Below, one piece after another: positions 7,343 to 13,979 of a stretch of DNA of 26,633 nucleotides. The DNA lies in NCBI GenBank assembly GCA_003524305.1, contig DQHW01000019.1, positions 1 to 26,633 on the forward strand. Reading direction: 5' to 3'. Origin of the DNA: Anaerolineaceae bacterium. Its GTDB lineage: Bacteria; Chloroflexota; Anaerolineae; Anaerolineales; Anaerolineaceae. The stretch's first letter is position 1, and every line of letters begins with the position of its first letter. The translations under genes were made by a program, and so were the position numbers. Under the pieces are notes generated by a model, which did not search any database, had not been told where the DNA came from, and worked only from the letters and a program-made list of their open reading frames with translations.

Positions 7343-7427
7343 TGCGGAAGAGACCGTTTAATCGGCACCGAAGGGGCAAGTCTTCATCTGCAATGATGAA
7401 GTTGAAACTCTCAGGTAAAAGGACCCG
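7343..7427 (+). promoter_or_regulatory. Glycine riboswitch, single aptamer
   Basis: The conserved aptamer core is present in order: GCGGAAGAGACC, GGCACCGAAGGGGCAAG (7364-7380), a variable stem (TTCATCTGCAATGATGAA), then GAAACTCTCAGGTAAAAGGAC (7404-7424). It lies upstream of gcvH-gcvPA-gcvPB, where glycine riboswitches usually act as ON switches. Only one aptamer is seen; no second CCGAAGGGGCAA core occurs before the terminator, so this is a singlet. The 75 nt from 7428 to 7502 form the linker and expression platform; I could not settle the antiterminator pairing. Confidence 0.93.
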
Positions 7428-7502
7428 TTTTGGTTTACTCTGAAACTTGTTGGTTCACCTTTGACTTATATTTATACTTCGAAGGATTCCATCAGATGTA
7501 AC

Positions 7503-7540
7503 AGAGGACGCATTAATTAAATTTGCGTCCTCTTTTTTTT
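7503..7540 (+). terminator. Riboswitch-controlled intrinsic terminator before gcvH
   Basis: A 10-bp stem AGAGGACGCA/TGCGTCCTCT (7503-7512, 7524-7533) with an A/T-rich loop is followed by seven more T (7534-7540). It sits between the aptamer and the gcvH ribosome binding site, so it is the likely expression platform: read through when glycine is bound. Confidence 0.9.
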
Positions 7541-7565
7541 ACCAAACTATCCCGAGGAGATCAAA

Positions 7566-7958
7566 ATGAACGTACCCGAAAACTTGAAATATACACACTC
7601 TGATGAATGGCTGTCCATTGATGGTAATGTCGCCACGCTGGGAGTTACCGATTACGCCCAGGATCAGCTCTCAGATATTGTCTTTGTTGAAATCACTGTA
7701 GATAAAGGCGAAACATTCAAAAAGCTTGCACATGTGGCTACCATTGAATCTGTTAAAGCTGCCGCGGATGTCAACAGCCCCATCTCAGGCAAAATTACAG
7801 ACGTCAATGAATCACTATCCAATACTCCCGAACTGGTTAACAATGATCCTTTCGGCAAAGCCTGGATGATTAAAATAGAAATCGCTGATATGGCTGAACT
7901 TTCCAGCCTGATGGATGCCAAAGCCTATGCTGATTACTGCTCAACCCGAGGACACTAA
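7566..7958 (+). CDS. gcvH: Glycine cleavage system H protein
   Basis: 130 residues, the usual size. GcvH carries the lipoyl arm that takes the aminomethyl group from the P-protein and hands it to the T-protein. The lipoylation site is Lys64 in IESVKAAADV; the N-terminus (LKYTHSDEWLSIDGNVATLGVTDYAQDQLSDIVFVE, residues 7-42) and SPISGKI are family signatures. GAGGAGATCAAA before the ATG is a strong ribosome binding site. The stop codon overlaps the start of gcvPA by one base (TAATG), so translation is coupled. Confidence 0.97.
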   Translation: MNVPENLKYTHSDEWLSIDGNVATLGVTDYAQDQLSDIVFVEITVDKGETFKKLAHVATIESVKAAADVNSPISGKITDVNESLSNTPELVNNDPFGKAWMIKIEIADMAELSSLMDAKAYADYCSTRGH

Positions 7959-9310
7959 TGTTCATTCCGCACACTCCGTCTGAAACGGAGGAGATGCTGA
8001 GGAGCGTAGGGGTTAAATCCATCGAGGATTTATTTAAGGATGTTCCTCACAAATTCCGCTTTCCAAAACTGAACCTTCCAGAAGGGCTGACTGAAATGGA
8101 AGCCCTTGCTGAAATGAATGAATATGCCAACTCAAACGAAACAGTCAAAGGATTATTGAGTTTTTTGGGTGCTGGCGCGTACTACCATTACATCCCCGCC
8201 GGTGTAGATGCCATCTTGCGCCGCGCCGAATTCTACACCGCCTACACCCCTTACCAACCTGAAGTCGCCCAGGGTACTTTGCAGGCGATCTTTGAATTTC
8301 AGACCCTCATCGCCAACCTCACCGGCATGGAGGTCAGCAACGCCTCGCATTATGACGGTGCAACGGCCACCGCTGAAGCCGGGGTCATGGCTTATCACAA
8401 CTTTAGAGGCAAGCGACCCGGCATCATCCTTTCTTCCGCGGTCAACCCCCAATACCGCGAAGTGCTTTGCTCTTACCTGTGTGGATACGAGAACATCAAT
8501 ATTCAAACTCTCGGCGGTGATTTCACCATCCCCGGCAACCCTGATGATCTCGCCGCTCAGGTTGAAGATGAAACTGCTCTTGTCGTGGTTCAATATCCTG
8601 ATTTCTTTGGCCGAATCTTTGATCTCACCTCCATAGCTCAAAAGGTTCACGAAAAAGGCGCTTTGCTGGCGGTTGTAACCAATCCAATCGCTCTCGGTTT
8701 TCTCAAAACACCCGGCGAAATGGGTGCTGATATTGTGGTCGGCGAAGGTCAACCTTTAGGTATTCCCCTGTCGTACGGTGGACCCTATCTTGGCTTCTTT
8801 GCCACAAAAAAGGAATTCGCCCGCAAGATCTCCGGCCGCCTGGTTGGTGAAACCACCGACGCACAGGGCCGCCGTGGATATGTGCTTACCCTCACCGCAC
8901 GTGAACAACACATCCGCCGAGAAAAATCCACCTCGAATATTTGCACCAACCAGGGCTTGATGGCTCTAGCCGCCACCATTTACCTTAGTCTTGTGGGTAA
9001 ATCCGGTCTAAAGCAGGTTGCCAATTTGTGTTTTCAAAAAGCCCATTATGCCGCTGATGTTCTCGGTCAGATTCCTGGCTTTAGCATCCTTTCAGATGCA
9101 CAATTCTTCCATGAATTCATCCTCAAGTGTCCACGCTCGGTGGAGGCGATAAACGCCCATCTGTTGGAGCGCGATATCATCGGAGGTTATGACCTCGGCA
9201 AAGATTGTGAAGCGCTTGCCAACCATATGCTGATTTGCGTCACTGAAATGACCTCCAAGGATGATATCGACTACCTCGCTTCCGTCTTGGAGGAGGTGTC
9301 TCATGACTGA
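7958..9310 (+). CDS. gcvPA: Glycine dehydrogenase (decarboxylating) subunit 1
   Basis: 450 residues, corresponding to the N-terminal half of single-chain GcvP. With GcvPB it decarboxylates glycine on PLP and loads the aminomethyl group on GcvH. Diagnostic stretches are MFIPHTPSETEEML at the N-terminus, FLGAGAYYHYIPAGVD, YTPYQPEVAQGTLQ, ASHYDGATATAEA and LSYGGPYLGFFATK. The GAGGACACTA before its ATG lies in the end of gcvH. It overlaps gcvPB by 8 nt. This half lacks the PLP lysine, which is in GcvPB. The split form is common in Chloroflexota, Firmicutes and thermophiles. Confidence 0.96.
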   Translation: MFIPHTPSETEEMLRSVGVKSIEDLFKDVPHKFRFPKLNLPEGLTEMEALAEMNEYANSNETVKGLLSFLGAGAYYHYIPAGVDAILRRAEFYTAYTPYQPEVAQGTLQAIFEFQTLIANLTGMEVSNASHYDGATATAEAGVMAYHNFRGKRPGIILSSAVNPQYREVLCSYLCGYENINIQTLGGDFTIPGNPDDLAAQVEDETALVVVQYPDFFGRIFDLTSIAQKVHEKGALLAVVTNPIALGFLKTPGEMGADIVVGEGQPLGIPLSYGGPYLGFFATKKEFARKISGRLVGETTDAQGRRGYVLTLTAREQHIRREKSTSNICTNQGLMALAATIYLSLVGKSGLKQVANLCFQKAHYAADVLGQIPGFSILSDAQFFHEFILKCPRSVEAINAHLLERDIIGGYDLGKDCEALANHMLICVTEMTSKDDIDYLASVLEEVSHD

Positions 9311-10766
9311 GCCCACCATCTACGAACTTTCTTCTGCAAGCCGCACCGGTGTGCGCTTCCCCGAACCGGATGTTCCGCTCACCAATCTACCCAAATCACT
9401 TATGCGTGAAGACCTTCCGCTTCCCGAGCTTTCCGAAGTGGATGTCATTCGCCATTTCACCCATCTTTCGTCACTCAATTACTGCATTGACGGCGGATTG
9501 TATCCTTTGGGATCATGCACCATGAAATATAACCCCAAGATCAATGAAGAAACCGCCCGCCTCGAAGGCTTTTCTTACACGCACCCACTGCAGCCAGAGT
9601 CGACCATCCAGGGCAACCTGGCGTTGATGTACGATCTGCAGGAAACCCTCAAAGAGATCGCCGGTTTCGCAGCTGTCACCCTCCAACCGGCTGCAGGAGC
9701 CCAGGGTGAATTCACAGGCGTCATGATCATTCGTGAATATCACCGCTCCCGCTCGGATGCCAAACGCACCAAGATTCTCATCCCCGATTCTGCCCACGGT
9801 ACCAACCCCGCCACTTCTGCCATGAGTGGATTCGAGGTTGTACCCCTGCCTTCAGACGCCCGCGGTAACGTGGATCTCGTCAAACTGCGCGAGGTCTGCG
9901 ATGACACCGTGGCTGGTTTGATGTTGACCAACCCCAACACACTGGGCTTATTTGATGAAAACGTGATTGAAGTGATCAACATCGTTCACCAGGCTGGCGG
10001 TTTGGTCTACGGCGACGGCGCCAACCTTAACGCACTCCTCGGCATCGTCCGCCCGGGGGATCTCGGCATCGACATTATGCACTTTAACCTGCACAAAACT
10101 TTCTCCACCCCGCACGGCGGCGGCGGACCTGGTTCAGGCCCGGTCGGTGTGGCTGCCCATTTAGCCGACTTTCTGCCGACTCCGTTGGTGGGCATCGTCG
10201 AAAGTGCCACTGAAGACTTACCTCCGCTTTACGGATTTATCAATCCACCCAAGACCATTGGCCGGGTTAAATCCTTCTTCGGTCAGTTTGGCATGTTTGT
10301 TCGCGCCTACACCTACATCCGCATGCACGGACCGGATGGCTTGCGCAAAGTGTCAGAATATGCGGTCTTAAACGCCAATTATCTGCTCTCCAGGCTGGGG
10401 GATGCCTACAATCTGCCCTACAAACGCACCTGCATGCATGAATTTGTGGTCGAAGGCTGCTGGCCTGATATCCCCGACATCCACGCCCTGGATATCGCCA
10501 AACGCTTGATGGACTACAATTTCCATCCGCCCACCAATTATTTTCCGCTCATCGTACATGAAGCGCTGATGATCGAACCCACCGAGACCGAGAGCAAACA
10601 ATCCCTCGATGCTTTCGCTGAAGCATTGTTGGTGATTGCCAAAGAAGCTCGTGAGACGCCAGAATTGCTCAAAGAAGCCCCGCACGACACCCCCATCGGC
10701 CGCCTGGATGAAGTCAAAGCCGCCAAGGAACTGGTTTTGTGCTGCTGGCTGCCTGAATATAAATAA
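9303..10766 (+). CDS. gcvPB: Glycine dehydrogenase (decarboxylating) subunit 2
   Basis: 487 residues, the catalytic half of the P-protein. The PLP-binding lysine is Lys265 in HFNLHKTFSTPHGGGGPGSGP, with the glycine-rich loop just after it. Other signatures are GLYPLGSCTMKYNP, QPAAGAQGE, DSAHGTNPATSAM and GDGANLNA. An in-frame ATG at 9261 lies inside gcvPA; the start at 9303 is set by GGAGGAGGTG a few bases upstream and by the family N-terminus. It ends the operon, followed at once by a hairpin terminator. The gene for the T-protein (gcvT), often the first of this operon, is not in the window. Confidence 0.97.
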   Translation: MTEPTIYELSSASRTGVRFPEPDVPLTNLPKSLMREDLPLPELSEVDVIRHFTHLSSLNYCIDGGLYPLGSCTMKYNPKINEETARLEGFSYTHPLQPESTIQGNLALMYDLQETLKEIAGFAAVTLQPAAGAQGEFTGVMIIREYHRSRSDAKRTKILIPDSAHGTNPATSAMSGFEVVPLPSDARGNVDLVKLREVCDDTVAGLMLTNPNTLGLFDENVIEVINIVHQAGGLVYGDGANLNALLGIVRPGDLGIDIMHFNLHKTFSTPHGGGGPGSGPVGVAAHLADFLPTPLVGIVESATEDLPPLYGFINPPKTIGRVKSFFGQFGMFVRAYTYIRMHGPDGLRKVSEYAVLNANYLLSRLGDAYNLPYKRTCMHEFVVEGCWPDIPDIHALDIAKRLMDYNFHPPTNYFPLIVHEALMIEPTETESKQSLDAFAEALLVIAKEARETPELLKEAPHDTPIGRLDEVKAAKELVLCCWLPEYK

Positions 10767-10776
10767 TAATGTCCAA

Positions 10777-10810
10777 AATACCGCCATGTGAACTACATGG
10801 CGGTATTATT
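10777..10810 (+). terminator. Terminator of the gcv operon
   Basis: A perfect 13-bp stem AATACCGCCATGT/ACATGGCGGTATT (10777-10789, 10795-10807) with loop GAACT is followed by the modest tail ATTATT. It begins ten bases after the gcvPB stop. Confidence 0.75.
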
Positions 10811-10817
10811 ATGCCCT

Positions 10818-12029
10818 ATGACAAAAACTATAAATATTAAACCTCGCAATTTTTCCAAGACAAAATACTTTCCGGGCTGCGCAGGCAATCCATTTGATCA
10901 GGTTTTGCACTCCCTGGAAAAATTGGAGAACATTCCATCCTTAGTGATGAATGTGATCCTTATCTTGCTGGCCCTCCTTGGTGGACTGCCATACTATTTG
11001 AGACATCACACTATTCCACTGATGACCGGCGTTTTAGCGTTAATCTTTTTTCTCGATTACATTTTGCTCTCGCTTTTGCCGGCCACCAAGAGTTCTTTTG
11101 GTCCGCCCAAAGTGGTCACTTTAATGCTGGCCTGTTTACGTGTGCCATTCGCCTGGCTGCCCGCCGGCTGGAACATGAGCTTTGAAATCGCCGGAACCGC
11201 ATTGGTCGTATACGGCTTTTATATTGAACCTTTCTGGTTGGATGTACATCACGAAACATTTAGTTCCACAAAGCTTACTGGTGGTCAACCTCTTCGCGTT
11301 TTGCATATCAGTGATCTTCACATAGAAAGGTTCACACGTAGAGAAAAATCAATACTCGACAAAGTTAAAGAGTTATCGCCAGACCTTATCCTCTTTACCG
11401 GGGATGTGCTCAATCTTTCTTACCTTAATGACCACTCTGCACAATCTGATGCGGTTAACTTTTTCAATCAACTCTCGGCTCCGCTCGGCGTCTATGGTAT
11501 CACCGGCTCTCCTGCTGTGGATTTTCCGGAGTTTTTCACTCGCCTGTCAAGATCAACTTCTTTGCGTTGGCTGAATAATGAATCCACTTTGCTTGAAACA
11601 CAATCCGGTCGCATCAACCTTATGGGTATTACCTGCACCCACAATCCCGACCTGGATGAAAAAACATTGTCAGGTTTACTTGATGATCAACTGGCAACAC
11701 AAGAGACCGTCAAAGTATTACTCTATCATTCACCCGATCTTGCGCCAAATGCCAGTCAACTAGGGGTTGAGCTTCAACTTTCCGGTCACACCCACGGAGG
11801 ACAAGTTCGCATTCCACTTCTTGGTGCTTTGTATACCGGTTCTCTTTACGGTAAAACATTTGAAGCTGGACGCTATCTTGTCAATGGCATGACCCTTTAC
11901 ATCTCTCGCGGACTTGGGCTTGAAGGTGCCATCGCCCCGCGGGTAAGATTTCTCTGCCGTCCTGAATTGATCCTCTGGGACCTCATTGGAACTGGAGAAG
12001 TAGAAAATCAGAACCCAAAATCTGTCTAA
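10818..12029 (+). CDS. Membrane-anchored calcineurin-like metallophosphoesterase with degenerate GNH motif
   Basis: About 403 residues if started at the ATG at 10818. A GTG at 10788 is also in frame, but it lies inside the gcv terminator stem. Residues 40-140 hold about four hydrophobic segments; residues 155-390 are a metallophosphoesterase domain of the YkuE type. Metal motifs seen: SDLH (D166, H168), GD (195-196), YHSPD (H304) and SGHTHGGQVRIP (H324, H326). The usual GNH-D/E motif is replaced by GSPA at about 230-233, removing the bridging Asn and the catalytic His. Relatives act on phosphodiesters or lipid headgroups at the membrane. The enzyme may be altered or weak; substrate unknown. 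Confidence 0.78.
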   Translation: MTKTINIKPRNFSKTKYFPGCAGNPFDQVLHSLEKLENIPSLVMNVILILLALLGGLPYYLRHHTIPLMTGVLALIFFLDYILLSLLPATKSSFGPPKVVTLMLACLRVPFAWLPAGWNMSFEIAGTALVVYGFYIEPFWLDVHHETFSSTKLTGGQPLRVLHISDLHIERFTRREKSILDKVKELSPDLILFTGDVLNLSYLNDHSAQSDAVNFFNQLSAPLGVYGITGSPAVDFPEFFTRLSRSTSLRWLNNESTLLETQSGRINLMGITCTHNPDLDEKTLSGLLDDQLATQETVKVLLYHSPDLAPNASQLGVELQLSGHTHGGQVRIPLLGALYTGSLYGKTFEAGRYLVNGMTLYISRGLGLEGAIAPRVRFLCRPELILWDLIGTGEVENQNPKSV

Positions 12030-12049
12030 AGATTTCGGGTTCCTTTTTT
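12011..12049. terminator. Intrinsic terminator of the metallophosphoesterase gene
   Basis: GAACCCAAAATC pairs with GATTTCGGGTTC (one mismatch), followed by CTTTTTT. The stop codon of the gene is in the loop. The minus-strand tail is less T-rich, so its use by the convergent VapC gene is uncertain. Confidence 0.8.
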
Positions 12050-12127
12050 AAAAATTCAAGAATTATTTATTCTCACTGGACTATATCAGCCAATTAATGA
12101 AATCTTTGCAATTAGTTTAATTGTTGC

Positions 12128-12535
12128 TCACCCTATTTTCGGAATGGCACTAAATCCTTGTTCAGAAAAATGAGAGTCAAATGTAAAAACATGACTAATA
12201 TCCATTTGCCTCATAATTTCAAAGCTTGTGCAATCCACCAAGGATAAATCACGTTGGTTTATTGTCTTAACAACACTTAACGCAGCTTCGTGTGTTTTTT
12301 CATCTATCCAGATCAAGTCAACCAACGGCTGAAAATTAGTTATAAATATCCTGACGGCTTCATTTCCAAAACGCCGCTGCAGCAATGCAATGGTTTCAAC
12401 GATTATGTAATTACTGCTGAATAATGCATCTTGCGATTCAATAATTCGAATCCATTCATTTTTGGCTGGCTCGTGAAAATGATCATCACTATTAAGTATT
12501 GCCAGAATTGCTGAAGTATCAATAAAAACTTTCAT
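12128..12535 (-). CDS. vapC: PIN-domain toxin, VapC type
   Basis: 135 residues, one PIN domain. VapC toxins are Mg-dependent ribonucleases that cut tRNA or rRNA. The acidic metal ligands are visible in family order: D6 in MKVFIDTSAI, E47 in IIVETIA, D101 in SLVDCTSF and D120 in VFTFDSHF. The start codon overlaps the stop of the upstream antitoxin gene by ATGA, the usual coupled arrangement. Chromosomal VapBC pairs are common in this type of genome and often lie in mobile stretches, but no mobility gene is seen here. The target cannot be read from sequence. Confidence 0.88.
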   Translation of the reverse strand: MKVFIDTSAILAILNSDDHFHEPAKNEWIRIIESQDALFSSNYIIVETIALLQRRFGNEAVRIFITNFQPLVDLIWIDEKTHEAALSVVKTINQRDLSLVDCTSFEIMRQMDISHVFTFDSHFSEQGFSAIPKIG

Positions 12536-12780
12536 GATGAATAAGTTTCTGTTAAATAATCGTCATGTTTATCAGAAAAATCAGACGGACCTTGAAATTT
12601 TCCAACCAAAGATAAAGCTTTTTGTTTAATCATTTCATCAGTAATTGGTCCGTCAGAATTGATCATCTTATCAACGCTCATTCGAATTAATTCTGCAACA
12701 GATTTGTTTTCTTTTTTTGACATTTTTTTTAACCTTTTTGCCTGTTCCAATGTCAATTGGATTTGGGTGCGAATCATCAT
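12532..12780 (-). CDS. vapB: Ribbon-helix-helix antitoxin of the VapBC pair
   Basis: 82 residues. The N-terminus MIRTQIQLTLEQAKRLKKMSKKENKSVAELIRMSVDKMI (from residue 2) has the short beta strand, helix, helix pattern of CopG/RHH antitoxins. The C-terminal half (GPITDEMIKQKALSLVGKF and following) would wrap the toxin. AAGGAG precedes two adjacent ATGs at 12780 and 12777; the second has the better spacing, so the true start may be one codon later. The RHH part normally represses its own promoter; the AT-rich region upstream (12781-12900) must hold that promoter, but I could not pick a convincing operator. Confidence 0.85.
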   Translation of the reverse strand: MMIRTQIQLTLEQAKRLKKMSKKENKSVAELIRMSVDKMINSDGPITDEMIKQKALSLVGKFQGPSDFSDKHDDYLTETYSS

Positions 12781-12921
12781 TTTGCTCCTTTTAATACATC
12801 ACTTTAATAAATATGTTATCACTTATTCAATTTTTATACAATTAATCCAATGAGAAAATAAGTCATCCTAAATAATATATAAATAGTTTAAAACAGTCGA
12901 AATTTAGGCAACTTTTTGAAT

Positions 12922-12940
12922 CCGAAATCTGGTAGATTTC
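12922..12940. repeat. Small hairpin with the GAAATCT/AGATTTC core
   Basis: CCGAAATCTGGTAGATTTC forms a 7-bp stem (GAAATCT 12924-12930, AGATTTC 12934-12940) with loop GGT and is followed by AAATTTTTG. It shares its core with the terminators at 12011 and 13877. It sits alone in the intergenic region 12781-13052, not directly after a gene on the plus strand. Apart from this hairpin and presumed promoters, nothing else is recognised there. Confidence 0.6.
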
Positions 12941-13052
12941 AAATTTTTGACCTACAATTAAGGTTACCTAATTTAATTAATTGCAATCCTATATTATTTT
13001 GACATTTAATATATAATATATCCGTTATAAATAATAATTTATGGGAGAGAAT

Positions 13053-13868
13053 ATGGTTGACATTGCACTAAACGCCATTGTGACATCTAAAGTTGAATTA
13101 TCTCCGCGCGTGATGACGCTGCGGGTCGCCGCCAAAGGCTGGGATATGCCTGACTTTACCCCTGGACAATTTGGTGTCCTCGGATTACCCGGCTCAGCCC
13201 CCCGTGCACACTGGTCAGAAGCTGAACCCACCCCCAGCGACCCGGAAAAATTGATTCGAAGGCCTTATTCCATTACATCCTCTTCAAAAACCAGGGAATA
13301 CATGGAGTTCTACATCAGCATGCTTTCTACCGGTGCCCTGACACCCCGCTTGTTCGCACTCAAGGTCGGCGATCCCATCTGGCTCGGACCCAAGACCAGC
13401 GGCATCTTCACCCTTAACCAGGTGCCCAAAGAAAAGCACATTGTCATGGTTGCCACCGGCACAGGCCTTGCGCCTTACATCAGCATGCTAACATCCGAAC
13501 TGCAATGCGGAAGTGACCGCCGATTCGCTGTTCTGCACGGCGCCTATCACAGTTGGGATCTCGGCTACCGGTCTGAACTGCAAACCATGCAATATTTATG
13601 TCAAAATTTCAATTACATTTCCACCATTGATAAACCCGACGAAGAACCTGTCCCATGGGGAGGCAAGACCGGCTGGGTGCAAGATGTTTGGAAGTCTGGC
13701 GCAGTGGCAGATGCCTGGGGATTCAAACCGACACCTGAAAACACGCATGTCTTTCTGTGCGGCGTCTCAGGCATGGTCAATGCCATGCTCGAAGCCCTTT
13801 ATGCGGAAGGCTTTGTCGAACATACAAAACAGCAGGAAGGCCAGATCCACATCGAACGCTTTGTGTAA
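13053..13868 (+). CDS. Ferredoxin-NADP+ reductase-like FAD oxidoreductase
   Basis: 271 residues, two domains. The FAD domain (1-125) has the flavin motif RRPYSITSS (residues 69-77). The NAD(P) domain begins VMVATGTGLAPYISML (about 132-146) and ends with VFLCGVSGMVNAM and the C-terminal HIERFV. It would move electrons between NADPH and ferredoxin or flavodoxin. The ATG at 13053 is preferred to that at 13041 because GGGAGAG lies just before it. A short insert between the FAD strands (residues 50-68, SAPRAHWSEAEPTPSDPEK) is longer than in compact bacterial Fpr proteins. A GACATTTAAT/TATAAT-rich stretch upstream may hold its promoter, but spacing is poor. The gene stands alone and ends at two hairpins. 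Confidence 0.85.
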   Translation: MVDIALNAIVTSKVELSPRVMTLRVAAKGWDMPDFTPGQFGVLGLPGSAPRAHWSEAEPTPSDPEKLIRRPYSITSSSKTREYMEFYISMLSTGALTPRLFALKVGDPIWLGPKTSGIFTLNQVPKEKHIVMVATGTGLAPYISMLTSELQCGSDRRFAVLHGAYHSWDLGYRSELQTMQYLCQNFNYISTIDKPDEEPVPWGGKTGWVQDVWKSGAVADAWGFKPTPENTHVFLCGVSGMVNAMLEALYAEGFVEHTKQQEGQIHIERFV

Positions 13869-13876
13869 TTCTTAGT

Positions 13877-13901
13877 TCCCGAAATCTGTTTGATTTCGGG
13901 A
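13877..13901. terminator. Hairpin after the reductase gene
   Basis: TCCCGAAATC/GATTTCGGGA, a perfect 10-bp stem with loop TGTTT, begins eight bases after the stop codon. It lacks a T run on the plus strand, so it may work with the stronger hairpin that follows. Confidence 0.6.
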
Positions 13902-13929
13902 CCATGCTCTAATTCATGTCTAGTTACGA

Positions 13930-13967
13930 AAACCGCGGAAGTTTTGAAAACTTCCGCGGTTTGCTTT
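13930..13967. terminator. Bidirectional terminator between the reductase gene and alaS
   Basis: AAACCGCGGAAGTTTT (13930-13945) and its complement (13947-13962) form a 16-bp inverted repeat with a CCGCGG base. GCTTTTTA follows on the plus strand; on the minus strand the stem ends in TTT followed by TCG. It separates two convergent genes. Confidence 0.82.
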
Positions 13968-13979
13968 TTACTTATGAAA

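Noticed and set aside
7428..7502. Second glycine aptamer
   Set aside because: No CCGAAGGGGCAA core or GAAACTCTCAGG strand is found there.
8153..8752. Open frame of 199 codons opposite gcvPA
   Set aside because: Antisense shadow of a well-supported gene; no recognisable motif and no ribosome binding site.
12781..13052. Small gene or tRNA in the AT-rich gap before the reductase gene
   Set aside because: No frame with a start and coding character, and no cloverleaf; only one hairpin and presumed promoters.
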